Assembly: GCF_032854445.1 (NCBI RefSeq)
Contig: NC_088301.1
Coordinates: 33,832,187-33,896,186 of the forward strand
Reading direction: 5' to 3'
Source of the DNA: Liolophura sinensis
Taxonomy: Eukaryota > Mollusca > Polyplacophora > Chitonida > Chitonidae
Length of the DNA stretch: 64,000 nt
In this document: positions 11,140 to 24,434 of the stretch, in pieces
How positions within the stretch are numbered: position 1 is the stretch's first letter
Layout: each line of letters starts with the position of its first letter
Notes under the pieces: model-generated
Told to the model about the DNA's origin: nothing
The model's input: the letters and a program-made list of their open reading frames with translations, nothing else
Databases searched by the model: none
Made by a program: the position numbers and the translations under genes

Positions 11140-14100
11140 GTGTGTCTAAAAGCATTATATAATTAAATAGACATGCAAGTGATCAATTTTTCAGAATTTG
11201 AAATGTAAAACATCAAGTAAATGTTGAAGTGAATATATAAAACATTTATGGAACTAAAGATGATTCTTTTGTACTTTCATACCAAGAAGTTTGTCAGGCA
11301 CTTGGCCAGCAGTACTACCGGGCGTTTCTTCGGCTTACCTCAATTATTCAGACTCTCATAGTTTACACTTGCTTACTACCTCTATTTTATGGATAGTTAA
11401 GAACATACTTAAGAATATTTCACTTATATGAGTGTTTCTAGGCTCATAGCAAATGCCAAGCTTCCTGGTATAAGAACGCTACCAATCAAACAACCTGGAT
11501 GCTAACAAGCGATTTCATTGGTCAAGCTAGTGGTTTAATCCGATGTTATCTTTAACCGCTCGTGAAGCACGATTCAGACCCCGTCCTGGCTTAGATGAAA
11601 TAATTTCGTCTACTACGATAAACGCCAATCATAGCATCAAAATAACATATCTATCAAAAATTCATTTATTTCCTTTATGATCTTTTGATAAAAGCATGGC
11701 CAATTGTCGAGTGAAAGGAGGGGATTGGTGCTGGACTGCATGTTACTTAAGGTATACAATAACGAGTTTTACGCAAAAGGAGCTTTTAGGCTTTCTGTGG
11801 TATTGTACTAAATCTTTTTTACTACTTTCCTTTGTTGAAACACGATTGTGACAGACTGTTTAAAAATCTGGATTGCGTCATTATGAGTATTAAATGATTC
11901 ATACAGACGCCAGTCATAATTAACTTTAAACGTTTATTCTAAGGCGTTTCAAGGGGTACAACTGTGAGAAATACCTTTTGCTTAAACGCTCCACTGAACA
12001 AAAGATGATAACTTTTGATGGTGAATTTCAAAACAGCGTAGACGGTTATATTGATTTATGTTCTTTTTTAACGATAGAATAATGACACTAATTATTTATA
12101 GAATTTCTACAACATAAAACTGTTCTTGTATTTTCCAGAACCCGCTGTTTTCCTGCTTAATTCGAGATCGTGCGAATGGGTCCAGTCTTTACGGCTAAGT
12201 GACTGGCCTTTATCAGAGTATCGTCTTCCACATACATTTAATTCAACGATAGAAACGTGCTCTAGGTGCTGTTGGCAAAGTGAAAATAGAAAATGCTAAT
12301 TGCCACGGAGAAAAAAAAATATAGCAAGACGGCAGGGAGGTGCCACAAGTTTATATACGCCGCCTGAGTCACTTCATTGGCAAATATAAACAAGTCGGCT
12401 ATAAACAAATAGAAGAGATGTCTGACAAACTGGAATCATTTGTACAAGTTGACGTGGTGATGAAGTGAGTGCATTAGATGTACAGGAAGCTGTCCGTCTT
12501 AAGACGTCGAGTCCCAATTAGCCTCGCCTACTCGCATCACTTAAGATACGCTCTCTCATGAAATGACCAATTGTGCTTAGACAGAGAAAAGGAATAAATT
12601 TAGTGTCAAACTGACAACGAAACTCGACAATGCAACTGGGTTTGGACATATTTAATTGACACATCTCCCTCAAATTCATTTTTATTTATTACCTTTTATG
12701 CCAAAGGTTTTTTATATGACCTCTTTAATGTCATTTAACATTTCTTTTCGTTTTAGGTACGGTAGATGTAAATGAACAAACTCAAGGTAAATCAAACCTG
12801 TCAGTTAGAGTTTTGGACAGTGCATGATCGTGGAACCTGAAACATAGCACTGAACACTGAACAAGGACACGTGCACTGCGTTAGTTTTATATTCAATTCA
12901 ATGGCCTCAATTAAGCCAGTCTACTATATAGAAACTGGAAATGGAAGAGCCGTACATTTTTCTTCTGGAATGTCCATCTCATCTGCAATGTTCGAAGTAA
13001 GCGTACTTAAATAGTTGGAATTTGCTGACATGCCCCGGGAATACAATTGCAAGACAACAGTATTAACCTAAAAAAAAGTCTGCCATTCCGGTGAAAATTT
13101 GTGGGGTAATTTTATAGAAACGAACGCGACTCTCTGAGAAATGTATTCGAGCGTGTGACTAAATATTATGACGAATTAAGCGAGTCTCTAAGATAATATC
13201 TTTTTTTACTTATCTGTTAAATGATTCATAAGTTCACAAATGATTAAAGTTAGACAATCTTCTCGTCCTAGGAGTTAGATATAGCCAGAGCCAGACATTA
13301 TGTCATTTCTGAAACAGAAGCAGGTGTTTGTGATTTTGTCCGTCATTCTCAACAGGCTACATCTGACAATATAAAATAGTCCGGTTGGTTTGCATGTAGT
13401 GCAGATATAGGTTTTAAAAGTTCGTCACCACTACAACGGGCATATTTTCAATGCATATTATGCACACAGGAAATAAAGGAAGTACAACAGATATGTCTCA
13501 CGGTAACAGTTGAAACAATAAATCAGTGTCCATACTCTTACTGCGAGCTGGTACTGGTGTCGGGACAAGGATGGTGTTAAAGTGGATAAAGGGACGAAGC
13601 ATTGTCTGAGGCGAAATCCGTATCATCTAGAAGAATGCAAAACCTTCGGACAACAATTCCAAGCCAGTTCTTTGGGATGTCGTGATTCGACGATTCACAG
13701 GGTTAACTTTTGAAAACAAAGGATTACGTGCATAAAAGAGCAGAAAGCGACATCCTTCTTCACCTCAGATTGCAATATGCGTAATAAGCAAGCTAGTATA
13801 CAGGATGAACACACTGCTATTACAAATCCCATTTCATCCACATCTCTAACACGAGAATTCCCCACATTATTATCCCATGTATCACATTCTGAACAAAACA
13901 AAGAACAACTTGGACTACCTGGAACAGGACATGAAGTTATTATTCTCTACCATTTCTGTAGTGGTGATCCCGTTTCGTCTCATCCCTGTTGCTTTCATTA
14001 TGCCTATTTATATGTCGACCACGATCGATGAAAGAGCAACCGAAGTGATCTGCAGAAGGACACAGACCGCCATTGCAACTTCCGTTTTTCGGAGTGACTA

Positions 14101-14370
14101 ATGTAATTCTGTGTATTTTAGGGTGTTTTTTTTGCTGTCAGCCAGCCGTTGTTGTGTACAGGTGTATGCTTGGTATCAAAATGATGGAAATTGTCTAAGC
14201 TTGGGCAGGTATGAGTTTTACTGATGAAAGTTTTAAATTCTGGGAGGAGAGGACACAAGGAGATAGATGGTGATGAGGCTGCGAGTGTCGTCTCCTTGGC
14301 TTTGCTGGGCACCCCTCCCAGCTGCCGGCATGGAAATGTCCAGATTTTGACTGTCAACCTATGTCAAAAT
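11140..14370. other. Non-coding DNA, no supported exon
   Basis: Frames near 13695-14101 overlap on both strands. One minus-strand frame there contains a hydrophobic stretch, but none has matched splice sites or a domain I recognise. No repeat family member was identified. Confidence 0.45.
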
Positions 14371-14479
14371 TTTAATGGCTTATTTCTCACAGGCTGAGCT
14401 ACAGTGCTAAACGTTAACATTGTCGCTTATGGAAAATTAATGGGGGTCTGTGACCAGAAGCAGAGAAGGAGAACTGCGT

Positions 14480-14745
14480 TTGCACACGTTTGTCTCCAAC
14501 TCAAAGTCGTACCTGCATTCTCCAGGAATACAGAATCTTTATTATTTGGTAGCGCGCAACGATTTAATCTGTAACCCTATGACAAACAGATACTACACGA
14601 GCTATATCAAGATTGTTTGGATTGATGCATATACAGTGGATGTAGACATCGAAACAGACATTCGTTCACCAGTGGTCGACGTCAAGGGACCCTCTGGGTC
14701 AATAATCATAAAATCAATTTCCAAACACAACATTCAACACAAATG
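14480..14745 (+). other. Candidate last coding exon, copy 1 of a related pair
   Basis: An open frame runs to a TGA at 14743-14745. Its C-terminal 33 codons (residues such as DIETDIRSP, GSIII, and a His/Gln/Lys-rich end) align with a frame ending at 18292: VDIETDIRSP against LCVETDIGIP, SGSIII against RSVSII, and the tail HNIQHK against PFNTKH. DNA similarity continues through and past the stop codons (ACTAAAGA.CT). A matching FV(S/T)xxxK block lies further upstream, with about 25 extra residues in this copy. I do not recognise the family. There is no poly(A) signal close behind the stop and no clear acceptor, so this could be a decayed gene fragment. Confidence 0.35.
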
Positions 14746-14759
14746 ACTAAAGAGCTTAT

Positions 14760-17700
14760 AATGCATATCAACTAAGAAAGCTCACGTGAAGACAATGATT
14801 CAATTTGTTTTGTTTAGAACACGTATGTAACGCTATTTGATGTCAGCAAACTTTTATCATATTTGTTTGATAGAATTCCACGGTTTTTGAGCCTGCGGTT
14901 CACAAATGATGAACGACAGGTGTATAGCTGATTTATAATAGGTAACGCAAGGTTGGCGCCTTTAAAGCATGTGCCTACCCTTGCAACTCTCGTATCAACC
15001 AAGATTAGTGCATTTTTGAAACGTCAGCTGGATTTGGAGAATGTCCAGGAATGCTTTTTGACAGATAGCAAAGAGGTGTTGGGCTATGTTATTAACGATA
15101 TTCGCAGATCCCTCTTCATCCTAATAGGTGCTAACGCTTTTCAATTAGATATCGTATGAAGAGAGCTGTTGCTATTTGTCTTGCAATCCAGATGTCAAGA
15201 CAAAGTTTAACCAATGTTAAAAAGAGGGTCAATGTTGCTGTTGATGAAACAGTAAATACTGAGAACTTCGATAAGACAGAAAATGTTATCCTGAAGTTGG
15301 TGTAAAAAAAGTTAGTCTTCTTTGAATCAGTATGTAGTTATGAGAAAGTGACCGGACAGAACACAAAAATTACAATATCAGCATGTCGACTGTATCCCTT
15401 GGTGGGTGTTAAAGGCCTACTACGAATTCGTGTTTCATTGGAACTGCTAGCATTCACGTCGAATCTTTGATACCCTAGCATTATCCCCTATGAATCATCT
15501 TATAACCACATTGGTGTTGCTATTTACAACATCAAGGTCATAAAATAGCGACCAATGGGTTGAAGGCCAACGGTGTTTGAGTCAATGATTGCAGTTCTAA
15601 AAAGACATGAAGATTGGATCAAGATTGTTGAGTATTGTTGAACCTGTTTGTCAGCTGAGACAGAATCGTGGGATACATTTTATGGGTGTTGAGCAAGAGC
15701 TCCAAGAGATTGTGGCTCAAAATTACCAGGCTCGCACAGGTGGAGCAAGGGAAGGCTCGCACGAAGCGATATGATTAAAATCCATCTCATACCATCCGGT
15801 CACTCTAGTACCGCTCGGTATCGTCCTATGCTGCCCAATACATCTCAGAACTTTACGTGACAGAACTAATACCACCCTGTCTGACCTAGTGTCAACTTTA
15901 TATATTTCTACACGCAGAAGATTCTAGGCTTGCCACTGGTTGAGAGCAGTCAAGTCACGTGCAGTGGGGGGGGGGGGGGGGGGTAAATGTTCATACCAAA
16001 CTGTACTCGCGTGGCTCCTTCAAAAGGAGCTGTCAATCCATTTGAAAGTGACAATAATTTCCAAATCTAGACGAAAATAAAGTGTGCTCAAGTCAAAAAC
16101 ATTATCCAAAGCAATTAAAATATGCCTGTATTATATAGAACAATTACAATTCAGTACAAGAAAGAAAAGTAGCCGAATTTTAAACTTCAGCTAAACGCAG
16201 CAGTTTTGAAGAAATTTACCGGTTGCATGGGTACCTCGACCTACCTCTACTCAGATTACTGTTTTTTATTTCTGAGACAACCGAGACAACCACATCTGTT
16301 GCTGCTAGTCTTCGGATGTAACATCATTAAATTGAATATCCACGGCCACAAAATTGTGACACAAAAAAGTGCGCTATCCTTTTACATTTGTATCTCGCAG
16401 AAGTTGAACTTGACGATTAATTTACAGGTCAGGCTAATATATGGACATAGATTTACTAAGATTGGGTAAATTCTTTGATTGCTTGTACAGTACTCTACTC
16501 CATTTCTCATGAAAGCGAAGCGCTTAACGAGAATAAGTGTGCTGTTTGAAATCAGTTTATCAGTTCATACGTTGTGAAATGTCTCAAATACCGCTTTGTT
16601 TTTTGGTAACGTCCCTTTTCTGTGCAGTTTACAGTTTTGAACATACATTATACGCTAATTTCAACAATTTAAACCGTATTTTTCTGAAATCAAGATCTTT
16701 TAGGTTACATTTTAGCGCCGCAATGCTCATAGCCTACACCGTGTTTATTTTAAAGCGTAAATCGTAGAAATAAATTCTTTACCCAATCCCTGCTTGTTTT
16801 GATCCTGAATGTGGCATTTTCGTCAGGAAACAGGATAAAATTTAATATCAAACTCGCAGAGATGGGGTTTTAACTTCTCGACCATGAAGTGTTATCCTGT
16901 CCCAGCAAAGTGCTCCCCTGCGCGCTCATGTCCACTGTCATTAGCGCTGTAGGAAAATGCAACATGTAGGCAACGAGCTTTGGAGCTGTTATAAAGACGG
17001 TAATCTGCAGAATTACTCAAAGCGATATTGTCCACTCGACGGATAACCAATTTGGATGTGTCATCTTAACGAAAAACAATTTATATAGCAACCAGTAGAA
17101 GCTCAATGGTGATAAGGATAATGCTCCACGATAGGTTGCCTTTACATGAAAAGGAATAACGAGTTCATTCTGTAAGAATTTTGGAACTCCCAGTCCAAAA
17201 ATTACTTGTAGTAGTCGTGAATCTAGTTAATTAACCATATTTATGTATTTTATTTTTGAAAATAAGAAATACTTCATATAAGTTGTATCATAACGGATAT
17301 TATTGGCCTTTAGGACCTCCTCTCTTGTAATGCTGATGCCGTAGGAAAGACAACGGGGACTTTTGCGGTGTGTCAGAATTTGATGAATCCATTGTAGTCT
17401 ATACTTATCTTAGTCAGTTAAGCTAATGCTGGCATGATGTAATCTCCTCGATTTCGTATTAGTCATGTGTAAAGTGAGTGTAAATTTAGACTATAAAGTA
17501 AACTTTAGGGATAAATACCTGTTATGGGTAGCTCTCTTTCTTTTCGTGATTTTCTTGTACACCAGTTCTTGCATGTAATTCAACGTTGGCAAACCTATTC
17601 TGGACATCACATTTATGAAGTAATGTGTCTTTGTATGGTTAAGGAATATTAATAAACAAGAAGTCTAAATAGCACTACATTTGTCAATTTGACTGCGGAC

Positions 17701-17880
17701 ATTTAGAGTTTTATCTTCATAATGTTGATAAAGAAGGGTGAAAGAGTTAGGCTACCAGTTTCACGAATTCATGTGCCGTCTAATACACTACAATTAACCT
17801 CAATGCCTGCTTCTTTTGCCTGATACAGGTTAACCCATGGTGGCAGAGGTCGTCTAACTTAGTACCAGCTTAGTTTTCCT
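14760..17880. other. Non-coding DNA with one repeat fragment
   Basis: Apart from the poly-G tract the only repeat-like piece is near 17135-17290. There GCCTTTACATGAAAAGGAAT and following T-rich blocks resemble the unnamed repeat of 6.75-8.2 kb. Small frames at 14953-15159, 16206-16469 and 16537-16767 have the codon content expected from AT-rich non-coding DNA. Confidence 0.45.
15966..15983 (+). repeat. Poly-G tract, 18 G
   Basis: Eighteen consecutive G residues flanked by CAGT and TAAATG. Such runs are length-polymorphic and error-prone in assembly. Confidence 0.95.
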
Positions 17881-17892
17881 AAGCAAAATCTC

Positions 17893-17972
17893 AGGGGGCG
17901 GGGGTGGGGGGGGGGAGAGGCGGGGGTAGGGGGATGTATTCATGACCTCTTCATAACCTGGATGGGGAGGGG
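17893..17972 (+). other. G-run cluster, potential G-quadruplex
   Basis: Successive G runs of 5, 5, 11, 5 and 5 separated by 1-6 bases lie at about 17893-17932. GGGG and GGGGG runs follow near 17963-17972. The spacing fits a stable G-quadruplex on the plus strand. It lies about 130 bp before the coding-like segment at 18063-18292. Confidence 0.7.
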
Positions 17973-18062
17973 GAAAAAGATTCACTCGATCACCCCCGGT
18001 ACATATAGGCCAGAGCTCAGAACAGGGTAAACCAAAGTCGTTCATGTGAACTCTGAAGACTG

Positions 18063-18292
18063 AGCAATACATCGTGCGAAAAGCCACAACAAAATACAGT
18101 GCAGATGTTTCTTATTCCATTCTTTATTTGTCACCGTCACCAAATGCAACGAAAGTTGTCCGAATACGGTCTGCAGTGACAATGTATATCTATGCGTCGA
18201 AACAGACATTGGTATACCAGCTCTCAACCAAAATGGACGTTCCGTGTCTATAATCTATAGACCAATTCCCAAAACGCCGTTCAACACAAAAC
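18063..18292 (+). other. Candidate last coding exon, copy 2 of a related pair
   Basis: The plus-strand frame is open from 18063 to a TAA at 18290-18292. It encodes a Cys-rich stretch (pattern C-x3-C-x4-C-x5-6-C) followed by VETDIGIPALNQNGRSVSII and a basic tail. The final 33 codons align with the frame ending at 14745. Conserved Cys spacing suggests an extracellular or secreted protein, which is inference. The acceptor is uncertain; a pyrimidine-rich stretch ahead of AACGAAAG is possible. It could equally be a partial duplicate or pseudogene. Confidence 0.35.
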
Positions 18293-18309
18293 ACTAAAGA
18301 ACTAAGAAA

Positions 18310-21300
18310 GTATATAAAGTACGAAATTACGACGGATTCGTGCAAACAGTAGGAATGTTGATAAGGAATGAATGAAATCAGTATCCAAATAGTGTACCAT
18401 TTTAGTTTATAAGCTGTGTATAATCAAAGTAGGTATCTCATTTGTGCATTAATTGCAACTGTTCATATATGGAGGTGCTTGTGGTGATAGCTATATTAGT
18501 GCTAGAAACACGATGTTCAAGTCGTGCACACTTTAAACATATTAACTGTTTGTGTTGTTTCATATACTGGCATTCTAGTATGATCTACAGATCAATATAT
18601 TAATTTAAATTGTTAAATAAATTGAAGACAGTCGCTCGATCATTAGTTTTGCTGGAAACGAAACCTACTATTAGAAAAAGGTTTTATTCCTTCAGCCCTA
18701 TATGAAAACATAAAAAATACTATAATTATAATAAGTAATTCTACGGCATACTGGACCCAGGGGAGGAGTACAACAGGTTACTTAGTTTGAATAAGTAAAC
18801 TTCTGGAATGTCCGACTTAATTCCAGAGACTTGACTTAGTGCACCAGCGCCTACCTGTTGCGTGGGTCCTGGATATAGGTGAGATAACAAAATCAATGGT
18901 TTATCCATAAATCACAAGTGGGCCGGGATAGAGCCAACTACACAGTAAATGCTAGCATATCGCCCCCTCGTATTTCCCCACTGTATATAACTTGTCGCGG
19001 TTTACGATTGGCAACCTTTGCAACCACGACTTTGTGTAGTTTATAGATATGTGTGGTGGACAAACATACCTAGTTTTGGCATGTACCTATTAACAGTTTC
19101 TTTTACGTTTACAACACTCCCCTGTCAACTGCAAGTCCTGTGTGTATCGAGTGGATAATAATACGAAGGTACAAACGCTCAATATAGTAGACCGAATTCA
19201 GGACAATGTCATCTGCTCAACAAGGTACAGGCTTTTATGTGAGACTTTCATGTTTAAGTGTGATTAGAAACGCTTTGGTAGAACTGTACACCGATGACTT
19301 GTAGTTATCAGTACACTCGCAACATACACATGTACATGTAAGTCTACCTGAGTTGATTCCGAGCAGAAAGCTACTGGGAGTTTACATGGTGACGGAAGAG
19401 GATGTCGTTGCTGTCATAGCGTACATGTAATTTTTACTATCGGTTTTAAACCGAAAGTAAAAGGCGGTAATATTGTCTTTAGAATTACTTTAGTCATTTA
19501 ACTCTGCTTTTCCACATTGGTCGACTTTATACATATGGGTAACTTTTTTATAAAATGATGTTTCATATTCACGGAATAGAGTGCAAAACCAAGGTGTGTT
19601 GCCCATTCCCTGACACAGGTAAGATAAAATATATTATTTCTTCTTTAGTTCTTAGACTTATTACAACTATATTTCTCTCCACGTGCATACCTTCCAAGAT
19701 CATTGACTACTGGCCCGAGCGAAGAAAAGAAATTATTGTGTTTCTCCAATTTCATGTAAATATTTAAAGCTAGTATTCAAAAAATTATCTTTTGGTAAAA
19801 CTATAACCCCCTAACACACTTTTAATTAATATATTTTGACGGGTTATTCAACACCGTTCTCGGCCGAAGATATATTTCTGCAACGCAACGCCTGTCCATT
19901 TGGTAAACTTTGTGGCTGAAGTTTGTCGGATAACTTTTAAAATTTTAAATTAAATAGTGCAAGTGTTGCATAACATGGGATATGCATATATGCCTAACTG
20001 TTACTAAAGGACTGCTAAAACTAAAGCTAAAACTTCTGGCTAATTTTGTTATCTGTATACACATTTAATAATATAGAGAAATGTTTTAACGTTTTATTCA
20101 GGTTGCTGTTTGAAAGCAGGGAATGCTTTAAGTTAAGATTAATGCTTTTCTTCAGGCAGTTTGTGATACTCATTGACTGATTGCTACTAAGCCTCTGTTA
20201 TATTAATTCATTGAGTTAAACAGGTAATCTTTGTTCCCTGACTGTAATACGACTGAACCTCGCGAATTTAACTGCTTGCTCAAGTTATCCCAGGGAGTTT
20301 GCTAATTACATCATTGTTATGTTGGAGAAAGGGACACAGTATGGGTGCAGTGTTTACCACTCCATCTTGTCAGAAACTATAGGGTATTTACAACTCAGAA
20401 GGTCACTCAAGCTCTATTAGAGTTATCGGGGTAGAAGTCAAATTTACCCATGAACTGCAATAAGATAACATCTGATATATATCAAGTGATATGTTCCTTT
20501 TAACAAGCACTGCCAAAGAAATACTTTTCTCAGGTTTGAGGTCATGAAATAAACGGTGTCAGATTATAAACTTGGGGACATCCTATGGTCAGTAGAACAC
20601 ATGGAGTATCGTCTTCCCGATGAAATGGAATATCGGCTTAATATATATGTTATAGTATACCAAGAAATCATCGTGATTCAGCTAAATTCCTCGGCGTGAG
20701 TCAAAATAACTATGCCTTACGATTAATCATTTGTACAAATTGTATTACATATCTTAACAGGGTGTAAACATAGGGTGTACACAGACCTGATGATAAAACA
20801 CCAAGTTGCAGAAATTCTAATATGCCTTTGTTGCTGTACGTACAGGTAACACATTCATTAACCCTTGATAAATCACTTGATTGTTCCTTTTCACGATCCA
20901 CAGGAAGTTAAATACTCTATGGATTTATCTGTGACATAAATCGTATACATATTTAGTAGAGAAGTAAACAGTAGTTTTGTCCCAAAGGACGACCCGCGTA
21001 CAGCTGATTCGTATACAGTGGCGTGTATTTTCATTATGTTTCTTTCCCTTTAGCCACTAGTTCCGTCGGTTGTTTAGTGTAAAAACTGAGAATGTGGGAT
21101 AGAGACTATATTAGCTTAAATTACAGCCTTTACCACAAAGTGTTCTTCGTGATTAGTATAAATGAGGCCATTTATATATTTCTTAGCAGTCTTTCATTTA
21201 AAAAGAATAGTGCTGTAGGTGCAGTATGTGGACATTGATGCCATGGACAAGCCTACACCTAGAGGCCGTGGGTAGTAATAATGCGTGGGTTGGTTTATTG

Positions 21301-21625
21301 TTCCCACTACAATGTAAAACTCTACTCAAAGTAAACCCCAATATAATAGGTGAGGTGTAGAGTTTCATGAGGGGGACTGTCCTAAAACCTAGACACTAAC
21401 TCTTTCTTCTTTTCCAAATCTTCAAGCGAATTCGATATCAAAGCTTTAGTTCGTGTAGCGTGTACACACCCCAGTTATTGAGAGTAGTATCGTGGCACAT
21501 AAACCGTTGAAAGCCCAGAGTGCGCAATTACGTAGATAGACATTTACAGTTTCACGTTCACACCTATTCTCGTTTGCGTTGATCTCGTAAATTTATGTAC
21601 AAGTTCGTCAACAATTAACATTGAA
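18310..21625. other. Non-coding DNA with one strong palindrome
   Basis: No supported exon. The only structure is the near-perfect inverted repeat at 19432-19462. Frames at 19555-19767 and 20710-20901 are short and unsupported. Confidence 0.5.
19432..19462. repeat. 15-bp near-perfect palindrome
   Basis: TTTTACTATCGGTTT (19432-19446) pairs with AAACCGAAAGTAAAA (19448-19462) with one mismatch and a single central base. It could extrude as a cruciform or be a collapsed transposon end pair. Confidence 0.75.
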
Positions 21626-21631
21626 AAGATT

Positions 21632-21800
21632 TATTTATTTACTTATTTATTTGTTGGAGTTGTGCTCAAAAATTTTTCGGGTATATGACTGCAGTCATAT
21701 GGGCGGAGGAATCCAGATTCTCCGGAGTAAACAGCCGACCTTCGACGTTGCTGGTTCAGGGCCTAATAGTGGTGGCAGCGACCCAGAGATTTAACTATTT
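21632..21800 (-). repeat. Diverged SINE, minus strand
   Basis: Plus-strand order is TTTATTTATTTACTTATTTA tail, then a core remnant (TGTGCTCAAAAATTTTTCGG), then ATTCTCCGGAGTAAACAGCC and GACCTTCGACGTTGCTGG. The CTCCGGAGTAAAC block is the reverse complement of the GTTTACTCCG block in the copy at 8228-8490. The tRNA head is not recognisable. Confidence 0.5.
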
Positions 21801-21804
21801 GCAA

Positions 21805-23980
21805 GAGCCACCGGGTTTGGGGTGTTCGATAGGACGTATCATTTTCTAATGACTAGTTTTATTATGTTTAGATGTTTAGATAGTTATCTCTTATGTATGC
21901 TTGCTAGCCCAAGTGCCCTGCACTTCAGAACGCTATACTATAGCTTTGACCATTATTTTTGGAGATCACTAGACCCATAACGGTCATTTAGGAAAAAATT
22001 GGTTTGTTACTAAAATAGTAATATCCTGTTTAGAAGTTCATTACCGATAAGTGTACAATTTTACCTTACACCATGGCTCACATTACAATTAATTTGACTT
22101 TATAGACAAATCTTGATGCAAGTCAAACCTATAGGTTCAAAGTCACTCGTCAAACCATAACCAGAATGTATATACCTGGCTTTCCAACTGATTGATTTAT
22201 ACTTATAATTAGAGCAATTTAAAAAAAAATATCTTTGATGTAACATATTTTTAAACCGACATGCCGCCGAAAAAAATTCAGACTTTTTAGTTGGTTGACC
22301 TAATACAAAAATGGGTTGCATCTGACTCCTAACTAAACGTTCTGGGCCTATATTTTCTGAAAAATGTCAATTAAAAGAATTATAAAGGTAAATCCGATTA
22401 TAGCTGATTATCAGTATAGTAAACCAAATGTGATCTTCATTTCTATGGATAATGTATTATAAAGTGTTCGTAATTCTCAACGATCTGTGCGGCAGAATTG
22501 AAGTTACATGGTAGGTCGCATAAATACAACACGATACCGTGTCTTGCAACGCCTTTCGTCTAGCAAAGAGGGGAGGTAACCCAGTCAAAAAGTCGGTCTT
22601 CGGCTATGTTTCTAAATATAGATTTGAGCGAGTTGATGGTAGAACGGAAACCCCGCATATACGTTCGATTGTTCACTCACATGTCAGTAAACATCTGAAA
22701 ATCTCATCTTCATGAAGATTAAGTCTCAAATAACAGCATAATTTTTTCGCCGTCGGCAGTATGTCTCTTCAAGTTATATGGAATAATTTATGGGCAATTA
22801 TTGTAGAATAAGGGTTTTAACATGTAATTTAATAATTAATAAATGGAAATGTATACTCGGCATGAAAACCTTAAAGCAGTTCTTTTGCTGTTTTTGTTCA
22901 TTTCGCGCTGCAACTTTATTTATGTGATCTGAGCACCTTTTATTGCATATTTCCACCGTCATACCAATATCGTACCGTAAGTACAGTTTCTCTGCTGGGC
23001 AGCTTGAAATAAGATCTTCATCCTTTCTTCGAACAAACACTGTCTGTATAATCAACTTCAGTAGTTTTATCTGTTATATATTCACACTATCATATATTTT
23101 TTAACGTATAAGTATATGCAATATACATTTATTACGGGTAGAATGTCAGCCCCGCCTAAAAACGGCCGTTGGTGTTTGAAAGGATACAGATTTAATCTAA
23201 AACATTTTATTCACCTTGTATACATTTGATTGAATCGATAAGTATGATTTCGCTCACATAACCTCTGCCAAGTTTATTTGAACAAGAAAATGGACAAAGA
23301 GCAACCAAAACCATAGCACTTTGCCAGGTAACAAAGCGTTTGATCTACTGTAAGCTGCTTTACGTGTTACTATCTTAAATCTTTACTGGTTGTGGTCTAA
23401 CAAATGAAAATAGTAGACACATGGTACAGACTCTAGCATAGTGAATATCAGAAGTATTGTTTCTTTTTCATAATGCATGTATTATATATCTACGTCTCCC
23501 AAAACATTGGTTTCCTTAACCCATTATTACATGTTTTTGTTAATCCCTTACATCATTCACAGAGAAAAAAATATTTTCGCCGGCAACTTGCAGTGAGATC
23601 TTGTCGAATCTCTTCCGCGTTGACTTCATTCACTGTTCATCCTTAAAGTAAACGTTTTGACAAAAGTTTTTGTGACTAATACTTGTATAGCTCTAGGCAC
23701 CATCGTCATAAAAATATAGAACTTGTTCATGGTTTGCTATTCAACCGAAAACCTGTCTGAGAACAAAGTTTAAATGATGTCATTGAAACTATGAATTTTG
23801 TCATGGTTGTCTTTAAGGAGGGCCAGGTGTCAAAACATGATAATACATACCTGTAACGATTTGTTGGGCGTTCTACTGAAGTTATCGTTTCTATATAGTT
23901 AATTGTGTTTAATGTTTAAGCAATGAATCCATCACTTCTCGTAATACCACCGGATTTAAGTATGTCTCTATTGGCTTGTT
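21805..23980. other. Non-coding DNA, nothing distinctive
   Basis: No exon, RNA gene or repeat recognised. The 85-codon minus-strand frame at 22798-23055 is lysine- and histidine-containing but has no motif or splice context that I can support. Confidence 0.45.
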
Positions 23981-23990
23981 TATTATTGAA

Positions 23991-24213
23991 CATCTTATTT
24001 ATTTACTTATTTGGTTGGTGATTTGCGCCATACACACATACGAGGTCATAGCACTCATACGACGGCGACCAGCATTATGGTGGGAGGAAACGGGGCATGC
24101 AAATCCCAGGGAAACCCACGACCATCCGCTGACTTTCTCACGTGCACACCCGGAGAGAAAGCCAGCATACGCTGGACCTGAACTTACAGCTATCGCTTTG
24201 GTGAGAAGCTTCA
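23991..24213 (-). repeat. SINE, minus strand
   Basis: From the tail: TTATTTATTTACTTATTTGG, a 3' core altered by about 20 extra bases, CGACGGCGACCAGCATTATG, GTGGGAGGAAACGGGGCATG, then AGAGAAAGCCAGCATACGCT and a box B remnant (GGACCTGAACTTAC). It closely follows the other family members. A possible 9-bp target-site duplication with one mismatch is ATTATTGAA (23982-23990) and ATTATTAAA (24214-24222). Confidence 0.75.
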
Positions 24214-24434
24214 ATTATTAAAGCCCGCAGTGTTTTTCTTGCTGTGGGATGGACAGACGTGACAGAGAAAATGATCTTGAAATTTCAAGGACAGAGTGTT
24301 ACGTAACCATTAATTGATTGTAAAAGGCAATCACTTAGTTGATTATCTCATTCATACTATTATATGAACAGTGGTCAGATTAACAGAGAAATTTGCAGGT
24401 TAGAGCCGATACTAGTCTACCTCACAACGAGTCA

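Noticed and set aside
23976-24221. Overlapping 81- and 71-codon frames on both strands
   Set aside because: Both lie within the SINE at 23991-24213.
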